Source: Mycobacterium noviomagense (GTDB lineage Bacteria > Actinomycetota > Actinomycetes > Mycobacteriales > Mycobacteriaceae). Taken from it: 64,000 nt of DNA. The translations under genes and the position numbers were made by a program. The notes under the pieces were generated by a model. The model was not told the origin of the DNA. It made no database searches and saw nothing but the letters and a program-made list of their open reading frames with translations. Of this stretch, positions 1 to 10,403 are shown piece by piece (the stretch's first letter is position 1; the number at the start of each line of letters is the position of its first letter). The stretch is taken from contig NZ_AP022583.1 in the NCBI RefSeq assembly GCF_010731635.1, positions 2,418,001 to 2,482,000 of the forward strand, given 5' to 3'.

Positions 1-1489
1 CCACCGCAGATTCGGCGCAGCTCGTTGTGGATCCAGCCGTGCGGCTTGCCGGTGCGGTGGTGCGCCAGCGCGACTTGCTGGTTGAGCTCGCGGCGCAGTT
101 GGTGCAGCCGCCGGTGTGGCGCAACCGGCGCGGATGCCGCGCCGCTCGCGGTCGCCCTGGCGAGCTGCTCTTCCTGGCGGCGCCGCAACAGGTTTCGCAT
201 CTGCTCGGCGTCCAGCAGGCCGGGGATCCCCAAGTAGTCGGCCTCTTCGTCGCTGCCAGCTGGGGTTGCGGTTCCAAACGAGGCGCCGTCGAAGATGACC
301 TGGTCCAGTTCGGCGTCCGCGCCCAGCGAGGTAAACCCGTTGCCGGTCTCGGACGGCTCGGTTCGGTGGCGGTTGGCGGCGGTCAACTCGTCGCCGAGTG
401 CATCCCGGTGTGGCTTGCCGAGAACGTGATCGCGTTGCGCCTCCAGCTCGCTGGCCAACCGCAGCAGCGGCGGCACCGAGGGCAGAAAGATGCTGGCGGT
501 TTCGCCCGGGCGGCGCGAGCGCACGAACCGGCCGATGGCTTGCGCGAAGAACAGCGGAGTCGATGCGCTGGTGGCGTAGACTCCGACGGCCAGCCGCGGC
601 ACGTCGACTCCCTCGGACACCATGCGGACCGCGACCAGCCAGCGGCTGGTGCTGGCAGCGAACTGCGAGATGTGGTCTGAGGATTTCGGGTCGTCGGACA
701 GTGCCACGGTCGGCGCCTCGCCGGTGATCGTGGTCAGCAATCCGGCGTAGGCGCGCGCGGCCTTGTGGTCGGAGGCGATCACCATGCCGCCGGCGTCGGG
801 AACTCCGTTGTCGCGCAACTGCCGCAGCCGGGTATCGGCGGCGGAGATGACCGCCGACATCCACTCGCCGGCCGGGTCGAGCGCCGTGCGCCATGCCCGG
901 GCGGTGTGCTCGGCGGTCAGCGGCTCGCCGAGCCGCGCGGCGTGCTCTTCGCCCGCGCTGTTTCGCCACCGGGCCTCCCCGGAGTAGGCCAGGAACACGA
1001 CCGGGCGCACCACGCCGTCGGCCAGCGCCTCGGCATACCCATAGGTGTGGTCGGCCACCGACCGCAGCAGGCCGTCGCCGTCGGGCGCGTAGTCGACGAA
1101 CGGGATAGCGGCGTCGTCGCTGCGAAAAGGCGTGCCGGTCAACGCCAGCCGCCGGGTGGCGTCGCTGAACGCTTCCCGGGTGGCGTCGCCCCAGCTTTTG
1201 GCGTCGCCGCCGTGGTGGATCTCGTCGAAGATCACCAGGGTGCGCCTGCTTTCGGTGCGCACCCGATGGCGGGGCGGGTGGCTGGCGACTTGGGCATAGG
1301 TGACGACGATGCCGTGGTATTCGGAGGAGGTGTGCGCAGCGGCGTTGCTGAAGCGCGGATCCAGTGCGAGTCCGTCGGCGGCCGCTGCCAGCGCCCACTG
1401 TGTCTTGAGGTGTTCGGTGGGCACCACCACTGTGATCGTGTCGACGCTGCGGTCGGCCAGTAGTTCTGCGGCGATGCGCAGAGCAAACG
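1..1489 (-). pseudogene. SF2 DEAD/DEAH helicase, 3' segment split by IS
   Basis: The minus strand from 1489 down to the window edge is one open frame. It continues, across the insertion sequence, the N-terminal piece at 2962-3096. It carries superfamily II helicase motifs in order: a DEIHH motif II, TGTPFR (motif III-like), SEGVDVP (motif V) and QAIGRFVR (motif VI, arginine finger). Such proteins couple ATP hydrolysis to nucleic-acid translocation; the substrate of this one is unknown. No frameshift or stop is seen in this segment, so the only visible damage is the insertion. The gene runs past position 1, so total length and C-terminus are not known. Without the N-terminal Walker A lysine this segment should be inactive even if translated. 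Confidence 0.85.
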
Positions 1490-1512
1490 GGCTCTTCGTA
1501 ATTCACAGTGCA
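1482..1512. repeat. IS left end: target duplication plus inverted repeat
   Basis: AGCAAACG at 1482-1489 is the target copy. The terminal inverted repeat begins at 1490 with GGCTCTTCGTAATTCACAG. The partner repeat occupies 2939-2961 and the second target copy 2962-2969. Confidence 0.93.
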
Positions 1513-2961
1513 TTGACGAGTGTGTGGAGTGCGCCGCTGTGCAGCAGTGATCGCCATCGGTAGTGGACAAGGTTGCGGAATCCAAGGGCGTTGCGGCGCA
1601 GGGCTTCTAGGCGGCCGTTGATGGCTTCGGTGGGTCCGTTGGAGGCGTGGTGGTCGAAGAAGGCCAGGATGTCATGGCGGCGGCGCCACAGGGTGCGGCC
1701 GAGTTGGGCTATCTCTTCTAGCCCGGCGGGCACGCCGCGGCGAATCGAGTCGATCAAGCTGGTCATCGCTTGCTTGCCGCGGCGGCGGTTGGGGTCGGCG
1801 TAGGCGGCGATGATCTTCTGGTAGATCACGTAGGCGACCTTGACAGCGATGTGCTCGTCGGCGTCGAGCACCCCGGTCAAGCTGTGGTGTTGGCGCGCCG
1901 AGAGAAGGGTTGTGCGGGTGCGGGCGATGCGCCGGATCCCATACAGCGGATCCCCGGTATGGCCACGCCGCCCAAGTGTCTGCTGCTGGATGCGCTGGCG
2001 GATCAAATCCAGCTTGGCCCCGGCCAACGCGACGACGTGGAAGGGGTCCATCACCGTGACCGCATCGGGCACCACCGCCGCGGCCGCGGTCTTATAGCCG
2101 GCGAACCCGTCCATCGCCACCACCTCAATACCCTGGGCGAACTCGGCGGGTTGGGCGGCCAGCCACGAGGCCAGCGCGGTCGCTGATCGTCCTTCGACCA
2201 TGTCGAGCAGCCGCGCCGGACCCGTCTTGTCGTGCACCGCGGTGAGGTCGATGATCAGCGTGACAAAGCCTTCCGGGCCGATTCGTCGGGGTGCCCAGCG
2301 GTGCTCGTCGACCCCGATCACCCGCACCCCGCTCAGCCGCTCCGGCCCGGCAGCGGCCACCAACGCCTCGACGGCGCGCATCGCGATGGAGCTGACGGTA
2401 TGCCAGGACACCCCCAGTTCGGCGGCGATCGCTGAGATGGTGGTGCGATCAACCATCAACCGCCGCAACACATACCGAGCACACCGGCGTGTCGTCGAGG
2501 CGCGTGGCGCGGCCAGCTGGCCCAGATCCTGATTGAACACCGTACGGCCGCACTCGGCCGTGGTGCAGCGGTATCTGGGCACCGCCACGTGTAACACCAG
2601 CGGATAGCCGGCCACCGGCAGATCGGTCAACGGTCGAGTAATCGTGTCGCGGTAGCTGCCGTCATGCCCGCAGTCCGGGCAACGCGGATTGCGGGTCACC
2701 GGCGCGCAAAAGATGGTCGTCTGTTTCTCATCAACGGCGGCATCGGTGATCGTCACGCCCAACTCGATGGTGCGCATGATCGTGTCGGCAACAACAGACG
2801 GTGGGCAGGCGGTAGCCTCAGGCACGGGTCACCTCGGTGCGGTGGTGGGCGAGTGTAGGAACCCGAATCGTCACCCGCCGAGGTCCCACCTCAGCTCAGC
2901 GACACGACGTCTTCACGTGGATATCCGCCAGCCACCGGTGCACTCTCATTCACGAAGAGCC
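1490..2961 (-). mobile_element. ISL3-family insertion sequence, complete, 1472 bp
   Basis: The element carries one transposase gene. Its ends form an imperfect inverted repeat beginning GGCTCTTCGT (1490-1512 and the complement of 2939-2961, 19 of 23 positions matching). It is flanked by a perfect 8-bp direct repeat, AGCAAACG, at 1482-1489 and 2962-2969, the duplication length expected for ISL3. Intact ends, open transposase and perfect duplication indicate a recent and possibly still mobile copy. It landed just after the Walker A codons of a helicase gene. Confidence 0.95.
1503..2825 (-). CDS. ISL3-family transposase (DDE type), 440 aa
   Basis: The enzyme cuts and rejoins the IS ends. The N-terminal part has a zinc-finger-like CPDCG (residues 49-53) with a second Cys pair at C87 and C92, followed by a helix-turn-helix (about 127-150). 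The DDE catalytic residues are best placed at D173 (GVDEHRW), D239 (MDGFAGYK) and E400 (TEAINGRLE). The C-terminal LGFRNLVHYRWR segment is typical of ISL3 transposases. The start is the GTG at 2825; the stop lies 13 bp inside the left IS end. The frame is intact and of normal family length, so it should be functional. Confidence 0.95.
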   Translation of the reverse strand: MPEATACPPSVVADTIMRTIELGVTITDAAVDEKQTTIFCAPVTRNPRCPDCGHDGSYRDTITRPLTDLPVAGYPLVLHVAVPRYRCTTAECGRTVFNQDLGQLAAPRASTTRRCARYVLRRLMVDRTTISAIAAELGVSWHTVSSIAMRAVEALVAAAGPERLSGVRVIGVDEHRWAPRRIGPEGFVTLIIDLTAVHDKTGPARLLDMVEGRSATALASWLAAQPAEFAQGIEVVAMDGFAGYKTAAAAVVPDAVTVMDPFHVVALAGAKLDLIRQRIQQQTLGRRGHTGDPLYGIRRIARTRTTLLSARQHHSLTGVLDADEHIAVKVAYVIYQKIIAAYADPNRRRGKQAMTSLIDSIRRGVPAGLEEIAQLGRTLWRRRHDILAFFDHHASNGPTEAINGRLEALRRNALGFRNLVHYRWRSLLHSGALHTLVNAL

Positions 2962-2969
2962 AGCAAACG
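2939..2969. repeat. IS right end: inverted repeat plus target duplication
   Basis: Read on the minus strand, the end starts GGCTCTTCGTGAATGAGAG and mirrors the left end. The adjoining 2962-2969 is the second AGCAAACG copy. Removing the IS and one copy restores the helicase frame. Confidence 0.93.
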
Positions 2970-3096
2970 CGGTCTTACCCGCTCCGGGAGTAGCGACCAG
3001 CAGGAAGTCGCGCGGCTTTGCGGTCAGATACCGCACCAACGCCCGCCGCTGCCAGCCCCGCAATGCTCGGGTGCTGGGCGCATCGTTTGCCCGCAC
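2962..3096 (-). pseudogene. SF2 helicase, 5' segment with Walker A
   Basis: This is the N-terminal piece of the split helicase. Read from the GTG at 3096 it begins MRANDAPSTRALRGWQ, a Q-motif-like lead, and reaches the Walker A loop TPGAGKT about 40 codons in. The IS then cuts the gene. The rejoined sequence would read GAGKTAFALRIAAELL, a smooth motif I into the following helix. No upstream ATG exists in this frame, which supports the GTG start. The 78 bp between this start and the cupin gene hold no other recognisable signal. Confidence 0.8.
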
Positions 3097-3174
3097 CCGA
3101 AACCCCCCTCTGATCGAGATGCATTGTAGGGCAAGGACATCGGGGCATGCATCTTCGCAGGACGCGCAGTGTGG

Positions 3175-3669
3175 CTACTGGACCCAGAAGTTGTCGTGCA
3201 GGATGAACCACTCCCGGCGTTCTTCGTCCGTCATGTCGGCCAATGCCGAGAAGCCTTCGAAGTACGCTTCGCGCGGAGCGCCCGGCGCGAACAGCATCAA
3301 GATCGACGCCGGGTCGTCGGCCTCGTTGCGAAAGCCGTGGATCCCGCCGGGCGGCACATAGAGGAAGTCGCCTTGATGGCCGTCCACCCAGTCGTTGCCG
3401 TCGTAGAGCTTCATCGTCCCGGACAGCACGAAGAAGGCCTCGGAGATCGCCCGGTGGAAATGCGGGCCGGGACCGCCGGCGGCCGGGGCGATATTGACGC
3501 GGTAGAGGCCGTAGTCGCCGGCGGTGGCCTGCTGGTTGGCCAAGTAGTGGTATTCGACGCCGGGGGTCTCGTAGTCCGGTGGTTCGTCCGCACGCTTGAG
3601 CCAGGCGCTGACTTCCGGCTCGTCGTCGAGGTAGCGGGGTTGGGGATACGGCGGCACGACAAGGGACAT
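3175..3669 (-). CDS. Cupin-domain protein, 164 aa
   Basis: This is a single-domain cupin. Motif 1 is seen as HFHRAISEAFFVLSG (two His and a Glu, the usual metal ligands) and motif 2 as PPGGIHGFRN (His ligand). Such proteins bind a metal inside a small beta-barrel and act as dioxygenases, isomerases or binding proteins; the substrate is not evident. The start is the ATG beginning MSLVVPPYPQ. The C-terminal stretch DEERREWFILHDNFW is amphipathic. It is transcribed away from the M24 gene, with only 55 bp between the two starts, so the two may share a control region. Confidence 0.8.
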   Translation of the reverse strand: MSLVVPPYPQPRYLDDEPEVSAWLKRADEPPDYETPGVEYHYLANQQATAGDYGLYRVNIAPAAGGPGPHFHRAISEAFFVLSGTMKLYDGNDWVDGHQGDFLYVPPGGIHGFRNEADDPASILMLFAPGAPREAYFEGFSALADMTDEERREWFILHDNFWVQ

Positions 3670-3724
3670 CGCTCCAGTCTGCCGGACCGGCTGCCGGGCA
3701 TCCCCGGGCCGTAGCATCGTCGGC

Positions 3725-4426
3725 GTGGACAAGCCGGTCCTCGACGAAAGTGTGCGCGCGAAACGGCTTCTCGATGCACAACACAAGGCGGCGCAACTGT
3801 TCGACGAGATCGAGCGTCGCGAGATGGTTCGCGCCGGTGTCGGCGAGCGGCAGTTGTCCGACGAGATCCGCGACTTGGCGGCGGAGATGTTCGGAGTGAC
3901 AAGCCACTGGCATCGGCGCATTGTGAGGGCCGGCGAGAACACTCTGGAACCTTTCCCCGAGCACCCGCCGGATCGGGTGATCGGCGACGGCGACATCGTG
4001 TTCTTGGACCTCGGGCCGGTCTTCGAGGAGTGGGAAGCCGACTTCGGGCGCACCTTCGTTTTGAACGACGATCCTTTCAAGTTGGCCATTCGCGATGCCC
4101 TGCCGCGGGTGTGGCAAGCCGGGCGTGACTACTTCGACGCTGTCCCGTACGTCACCGGCGCCGAGCTTTTCGATCACGTCGTCCAGGTGGCTCGTGACGA
4201 AGGTTTCGAATGGGGCAGCCCGATCGCCGGTCATCTCCTCGGCGAGTTTCCGCACAGAAAGATCGTCGGTAACGGAGCGCAGTGGTACATCACGCCTGGG
4301 TCGGACAAGCCGATGAGGCGCACGGATCCCCACGGTCGGGTCTGTCACTGGATCCTCGAGATCCATCTGATCGACCCGGCCCGCCGCTTCGGCGGTTTCT
4401 ACGAACAGCTGCTCGACCTGCCCTGA
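3725..4426 (+). CDS. M24-family metallopeptidase-like protein, 233 aa
   Basis: The protein has the pita-bread fold signature of methionine aminopeptidases and Xaa-Pro dipeptidases. Candidate metal ligands are seen as LDLGP (Asp), ADFGRTF (Asp), AGHLLGEFPH (His) and ILEIHLID (Glu), and a C-terminal Glu lies in GGFYEQ. At 233 residues it is a bare catalytic domain without the N-terminal domain of prolidases. The start is a GTG. It could be a peptidase or a non-peptidase member of the fold. It lies upstream of, but is probably not cotranscribed with, groEL2, because the CIRCE operators fall between them. Confidence 0.75.
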   Translation: MDKPVLDESVRAKRLLDAQHKAAQLFDEIERREMVRAGVGERQLSDEIRDLAAEMFGVTSHWHRRIVRAGENTLEPFPEHPPDRVIGDGDIVFLDLGPVFEEWEADFGRTFVLNDDPFKLAIRDALPRVWQAGRDYFDAVPYVTGAELFDHVVQVARDEGFEWGSPIAGHLLGEFPHRKIVGNGAQWYITPGSDKPMRRTDPHGRVCHWILEIHLIDPARRFGGFYEQLLDLP

Positions 4427-4475
4427 GCCGGCCGGTTCGACGTCGACAGAACCGGCGGTTTGGGCGCCGCCCGTT

Positions 4476-4502
4476 CTTGCACTCGGCATGGGCGAGTGCT
4501 AA
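4476..4502. promoter_or_regulatory. CIRCE operator 1 (HrcA site)
   Basis: CTTGCACTC, nine bases, GAGTGCTAA: a near-consensus CIRCE inverted repeat. HrcA binds such sites to repress chaperonin genes until heat shock. It lies about 130 bp before the groEL2 start. Confidence 0.92.
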
Positions 4503-4509
4503 GAATGAC

Positions 4510-4536
4510 TTGGCACTCGCGACCGGTGAGTGCTAG
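4510..4536. promoter_or_regulatory. CIRCE operator 2 (HrcA site)
   Basis: TTGGCACTC, nine bases, GAGTGCTAG: a second CIRCE element seven bases after the first. Paired CIRCE sites before groEL2 are established for mycobacteria, so HrcA control is a firm inference. Confidence 0.9.
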
Positions 4537-6252
<1,716 letters not shown>

Positions 6253-6268
6253 GTCCTATCGGAAAAGC

Positions 6269-6307
6269 CGGAAAAGCCCGGTTCCCTTTGGGGGCCGGGC
6301 TTTTCCG
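6269..6307 (+). terminator. Rho-independent-type terminator after groEL2
   Basis: A perfect 13-bp stem (CGGAAAAGCCCGG at 6269-6281, its complement at 6295-6307) closes a 13-base loop, and the descending arm contains TTTT. It lies 16 bp after the groEL2 stop and just before the convergent gene ending at 6311, so it may serve both directions. Confidence 0.85.
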
Positions 6308-6310
6308 TTG

Positions 6311-6715
6311 CTACGCGGTTGCCGACGACGAGGCTTTGAAGATCACGCAGTCGTAGGTGTGACCGCGCGCGCACGTCGGAGAGTCGCCTGCGGCCGGCCG
6401 GTGCAGGAGCGCCCGGGTGGGCGCCATCTTCACCGGATCGGTGGCGTCAGGGTCGACGGGCGTTTCGGTGTCGGCGTCGACGATCAGCGAGTACTCGCCC
6501 GGGTCGCGGGGCGGCCATACCAGGGTGGCGGTGCCGTGCCGGGACAGGTTGGCGCGGGTGTGTCCGCCGACGGGCCCGATGTCGAAGACCTGGCCGTCGA
6601 AGGCCGGCTCGATTTCCACCGCGCGCACGCGGTAGTCGTCGTTGACGGTGATCAGGTAGGCGAACCCGTAGTTGCCGAGGGCGTCGGCCAGCCGGTCGAG
6701 ATCCACTGCGCTCAT
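6311..6715 (-). CDS. PNPOx-like split-barrel protein (Rv0441c-like), 134 aa
   Basis: A small protein whose pattern resembles the pyridoxamine-phosphate-oxidase split barrel: a helical start (LADALGNYGFAYLITV), strands with VRAVEIEPAFDG, and GGHTRANLSRHGTATLVWPP, the usual region for flavin or F420 contact. No cofactor residue can be fixed from this alone. It converges on groEL2, the position of Rv0441c in M. tuberculosis. The start is the ATG beginning MSAVDLDRL. Two Cys occur near the C-terminus (CARGHTYDC). The function is unknown. Confidence 0.7.
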   Translation of the reverse strand: MSAVDLDRLADALGNYGFAYLITVNDDYRVRAVEIEPAFDGQVFDIGPVGGHTRANLSRHGTATLVWPPRDPGEYSLIVDADTETPVDPDATDPVKMAPTRALLHRPAAGDSPTCARGHTYDCVIFKASSSATA

Positions 6716-6762
6716 GTGGATAACTGTATGCGGCTTTGGTGGGGCGCAGTCATGCTCCGGCC

Positions 6763-7635
6763 GTGGGGGAAGTCGCCTGGCCATTCCGCGGCGCCGAGGC
6801 CTTGGACGCCGGCTTGCTGACTGTCCGGGAGTTGCGGCGGTTTTACCGCCCGGTCTACCCGGGCGTGTATGCCCCGCGGGAAGCGGAAGTTTCAGCGCTG
6901 CAGCGAGCGCAGGCAGCGTGGCTGTGGTCGCGGCGACGGGGAGTGCTCGCAGGCTTGTCGGCCCAGACAGTGCTCGGTGCTCAGTGGGTGGAGCCGGGCC
7001 TGCCCGCGGAATTAGTCCATAGCAACCAGCGCACACCACCGCTGCTGGTGGTCCACGCTGACACGATTGCGCCCGGCGAAACCCAGACGGTCGCCGGGAT
7101 GACCGTGACCACGCCGGCGCGCACCGCATTCGACGTGGGTAGGCGGTTGCCGCTTGTCGACGGTGTGCAGCGCATCGATGCGTTGATGAACGCCACCGAC
7201 GTCAACGTCGCCGACATAGAAGCAGTTGCCGCCCGGCATCCTGGCGTTCGTGGCCAGGCTCAGTTACGCCGCACGCTGATGTTGGTTGATGGCGGCGCTG
7301 AGTCGCCGTACGAGTCGATGACGCGACTTTGTCTGGTGCAAGCGGGTTTTCCACGCCCGGAGACCCAGATCGAGGTATGCGACGAATACGGGTATGTGGT
7401 CGGACGCATCGACATGGGCTGGCGTGAATACCGTGTCGGCGTCGACTTCGAAGGTGCCCACCACTGGACCAATCCCAAGCAGCGGACATGGGATGTCGAG
7501 CGCTCGGCTAGGCTCGACGAGCTTAGGTGGGCGATCGTAAGAGTGACCAGTGGCATGGTGCATCGCACGCCGCGAGTAGTCCTTCAACGCGTCGAAAGTG
7601 CACTAACTGCCCGTGGTTGCCCAAAGACGTGGTGA
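6763..7635 (+). CDS. DUF559-type endonuclease-fold protein, 290 aa
   Basis: The N-terminal half resembles the AbiEi-like winged-helix region common in actinobacteria (LLTVRELRRFYRPVYPGVYAPR). The C-terminal half carries a PD-(D/E)xK nuclease-like core: ESPYESMTRL, then RIDMGWREYRVGVDFEGAHHW, where D, D and E could bind metal. Many mycobacteria encode numerous paralogues of this type; their role is unproven, with toxin-antitoxin or DNA repair suggested. The start is uncertain: the GTG at 6763 is chosen because the family usually begins just before the conserved helix, but TTG 6736 and GTG 6739 are in frame. Confidence 0.7.
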   Translation: MGEVAWPFRGAEALDAGLLTVRELRRFYRPVYPGVYAPREAEVSALQRAQAAWLWSRRRGVLAGLSAQTVLGAQWVEPGLPAELVHSNQRTPPLLVVHADTIAPGETQTVAGMTVTTPARTAFDVGRRLPLVDGVQRIDALMNATDVNVADIEAVAARHPGVRGQAQLRRTLMLVDGGAESPYESMTRLCLVQAGFPRPETQIEVCDEYGYVVGRIDMGWREYRVGVDFEGAHHWTNPKQRTWDVERSARLDELRWAIVRVTSGMVHRTPRVVLQRVESALTARGCPKTW

Positions 7636-7699
7636 CTCTGCGGATTTGTACACCGTTGCGGCGTGTCGCGTACGAAACCGCAGTGTCGCGGCGCAACGG

Positions 7700-9430
7700 T
7701 TAGGCCGCGGGTGCGGGTTGCCGGCCGCGCACCAGCCGACCCGGCCGCGCATCGGTGGGCACACCGTTTTCGGCGATCACCTCGCCCGACACGACCGTCG
7801 CCACATACCCGTCGGCGGTCTGGTCGAGCCGACGCCCGCCGGCGGGCAGGTCGTAGGTGATCACTGGCTTGTCCAGCCGCAGCCGCGCGTGGTCGATGAC
7901 GTTGAGGTCGGCCTTGTAGCCGACGGCGATGCGGCCGCGGTCGGCCAGCCCGGCGACTCGGGCCGGCACCGACGTCAGCCGGCGGACGGCGTCCGGCACG
8001 CTGAACCGCCCGGACGCGCGATCACGCGCCCAGTGCGTCAGGAAATACGTCGAATAGCTTGCGTCGCAGATCATCCCGTAATGAGCCCCGCCGTCGCCGA
8101 GCCCTAGCACCACGTCGTCGCGGCGCAGCAACTCGCCGACGGTATCCAGCGAATAGTTCTCGAAATTGCTGGTCGTGACCAGCAGCATGGCGTGCCCGTC
8201 GTCGTCGAGCAGCCGGTCGTACGCCTCCTCGATCGGGCGCACCCCGCGGGCCCGAGCCCGCGCGGCAATGCTGTCGGAGCGCCGGGGCTCGTAGTTGGGG
8301 TCGTCGCCCAGCGGGAAGATCCAGTCCCAGGCCTGCGCCAGATACATCAGCGGATGTCCCTGCCCTGGCTTGTCAGCCAGAATCCGTTCCCGCACTTCGG
8401 GTTTACGCATCTCGGCCACTCGCTCGGGCAGCGGCAGCTCGGCGATCTCGCGGTAGCTGGGGTAGAGCACGAACGGGTTGGCGCTGAGCTCCAGCCCGAT
8501 GATCAGCCCGATGGGCCGCGGCAGCAGCTGCGCGGTACAGCGCGGACCGTCACTGCTCGCCGCGTTGGCTTTCTCGATCATCGTGATGGCGTCCGGCCAC
8601 ATCGGGTCGCCGGCGTTTCCGATCGCCAGCGTGAACGTCACCGGCAGGCCGACGTCTTCGGCGACGTCGAACACCTGCTGCAGCACTGGCTGATACCCGC
8701 CGGCGGGCACGTCGGGGACGAACTGGATCAGCCCGCCGCCGCCGTCGACGACGCCCTGGGCGATCTCGAAAATCTCTTCCCGCGCAGCGTCATAGCTCGG
8801 GATCGGCGAGCCGCTCGCCGTCTTGTGGATCATCAGCCGCGACGACGCGAAACCCAGCGCCCCGCACTCCATGGCTTCCTTGGCCAGCGCCCGCATCTTC
8901 GCCAGGTCCTCGGCGGTGGCGGGCTCGCGCTGGGCGCCGCGCTCACCCATCGCATACACACGCAGGGGCGAATGCGGCAGGTAGGCGGCCACATCAATAT
9001 CACGCTGTCGCGACTCCAGCGAATCGAGATACTGCGGGAAGGTTTCCCACGTCCACGGCAGTCCGTCGGTCATCACCACGCCCGGGATGTCCTCGACGCC
9101 GGCCATCACGTCGACCAGCACCTCGTGGTCTTCTTGACGGCAGGGAGCGAAGCCGACGCCGCAGTTGCCCATCACCACCGTCGTCACCCCATGCGCCGAC
9201 GAGGGGTTCAGCCGGTCCGACCAGATGGACTGACCGTCGTAGTGGGTGTGCAGATCGATGAAGCCCGGGGTAACCAACAGCCCGGTCGCGTCGATCTCGC
9301 GGGCACCGGAGCCGTCCACCGTGCCCACGGCGACGATGACGCCGTCTTTGACGGCGACGTCCCCGATATACCGTTCGCCGCCTAACCCGTCGACGATGCT
9401 GCCATTGCGGATCACCAGGTCGTAGGTCAT
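7700..9430 (-). CDS. D-aminoacylase-like amidohydrolase, 576 aa
   Basis: This is an amidohydrolase-superfamily enzyme related to N-acyl-D-amino-acid deacylases. The start MTYDLVIRNGSIVDG is the classic N-terminal beta-sandwich. The metal-binding HTHYDGQ lies at residues 61-67, followed by VTTVVMGNCGVGFAP, whose Cys is conserved in the D-aminoacylase group. Later GDGGAHYG supplies the catalytic-site Asp region. It likely hydrolyses an N-acyl or cyclic amide bond in the cytoplasm; the substrate is not deducible. Its start lies 47 bp from the broken VOC gene, on the opposite strand. Confidence 0.82.
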   Translation of the reverse strand: MTYDLVIRNGSIVDGLGGERYIGDVAVKDGVIVAVGTVDGSGAREIDATGLLVTPGFIDLHTHYDGQSIWSDRLNPSSAHGVTTVVMGNCGVGFAPCRQEDHEVLVDVMAGVEDIPGVVMTDGLPWTWETFPQYLDSLESRQRDIDVAAYLPHSPLRVYAMGERGAQREPATAEDLAKMRALAKEAMECGALGFASSRLMIHKTASGSPIPSYDAAREEIFEIAQGVVDGGGGLIQFVPDVPAGGYQPVLQQVFDVAEDVGLPVTFTLAIGNAGDPMWPDAITMIEKANAASSDGPRCTAQLLPRPIGLIIGLELSANPFVLYPSYREIAELPLPERVAEMRKPEVRERILADKPGQGHPLMYLAQAWDWIFPLGDDPNYEPRRSDSIAARARARGVRPIEEAYDRLLDDDGHAMLLVTTSNFENYSLDTVGELLRRDDVVLGLGDGGAHYGMICDASYSTYFLTHWARDRASGRFSVPDAVRRLTSVPARVAGLADRGRIAVGYKADLNVIDHARLRLDKPVITYDLPAGGRRLDQTADGYVATVVSGEVIAENGVPTDARPGRLVRGRQPAPAA

Positions 9431-9477
9431 CTAAATAATCTACGACTGTGTCGGTGGCTCATGCCAGGCCAAACCCC

Positions 9478-9846
9478 GTGCTCGACCACTTCGGCATCAA
9501 CTGTGCCGACTACCCCAAAGCCCAGTAGTTCCACGACACGGTGCTCGGCGTGCTCGGCTATACGCGGCAGATGGACTTCGGCGAAGCCATCGGCTATGGC
9601 GGCGACGGACACCCGACGTTTTGGATCGCCCAGGGCGCCGGCATGGGCCCGAACCGGGAAACGCACATCGCGTTCGCCGCCGCCGACGAAGACGCTGCGC
9701 GCGGCTTCTATGACGCCGCCATGGGTCTTGGCGCGGAGTCGCTGCATGCGCCGCGGCTGTGGCCGGAATACCACCCCGGTCACTTCGGCGCGTTCGTCCG
9801 CGATCCCGACGGCAACAACGTCGAAGCGGTCTTCCACGGCGCGTAG
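9478..9846 (+). pseudogene. VOC (glyoxalase-fold) protein with in-frame TAG
   Basis: The frame from the GTG at 9478 reads VLDHFGINCADYPKAQ, a typical VOC first strand and helix. It then hits TAG at 9526-9528 and continues FHDTVLGVLGY in the same frame to a normal end (GHFGAFVRDPDGNNVEAVF). Relatives carry a sense codon at this position. Downstream the frame is clean. Either the gene is a recent nonsense pseudogene, or a shortened protein starts at the GTG at 9541 (101 aa) and lacks the first beta-alpha unit and its metal ligand. VOC proteins include glyoxalases and dioxygenases; no substrate can be assigned. Confidence 0.7.
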
Positions 9847-9857
9847 GGTCGGCACCT

Positions 9858-10382
9858 ATGGCCGATGACGCTGCTGCTGCCCAGGAATTGCTGCGTGATG
9901 CGTTCACCCGGTTGATCGAACACGTCGACGAGCTCACCGACGATCTGACCGACGACAAGGCTTTCTACCGGCCCAGCCCCAACGCCAACAGCATCGCCTG
10001 GCTGATCTGGCACAGCGCGCGCGTGCAGGACGTCCAAGTGGCCGACATCGCGGGTGTCGAGCAGGTGTGGACGCGCGACGGCTGGGTAGACCGGTTCGGC
10101 TTGGACCTGCCGCGCGACGACACGGGCTATGGGCACAGTCCCGAAGACGTGGCCAAAGTGCGCGCCTCTGCCGAGCAGCTGGCCGGCTACTACCACGCGG
10201 TGCACAAGCTGACGTTGGAATACATCGCCAGCATCAGCGGCGCCGAGCTGTCCCGCGTCGTCGACGAGCATTGGGACCCGCCGGTGACGGCCAGTGTGCG
10301 GCTGGTCAGCGTCATCGACGACTGCGCCCAACACCTCGGCCAGGCCGCCTACGTCCTCGGTATCGCGCACCGGCGGACTTGA
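9858..10382 (+). CDS. DinB/DUF664-family protein (Rv0443-like), 174 aa
   Basis: This is a four-helix-bundle DinB-type protein. Conserved features are SIAWLIWHSARVQD (H52, a likely metal ligand), a second His region at the DEHWDPP turn, and the C-terminal CAQHLGQAAYVLG helix carrying the third His. Relatives include mycothiol- and bacillithiol-dependent transferases and isomerases, so a thiol-dependent transferase role is possible but not shown. It begins at the ATG at 9858, 11 bp after the VOC stop, and the two could be cotranscribed. Length and position resemble Rv0443 of M. tuberculosis. Confidence 0.78.
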   Translation: MADDAAAAQELLRDAFTRLIEHVDELTDDLTDDKAFYRPSPNANSIAWLIWHSARVQDVQVADIAGVEQVWTRDGWVDRFGLDLPRDDTGYGHSPEDVAKVRASAEQLAGYYHAVHKLTLEYIASISGAELSRVVDEHWDPPVTASVRLVSVIDDCAQHLGQAAYVLGIAHRRT

Positions 10383-10403
10383 CACCTGTCGAGCCCGGCT
10401 AGC

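Noticed and set aside
27..1463. Plus-strand frames of 217 and 232 codons in the first 1.5 kb
   Set aside because: The minus strand carries ordered helicase motifs over the same bases; the plus frames show none.
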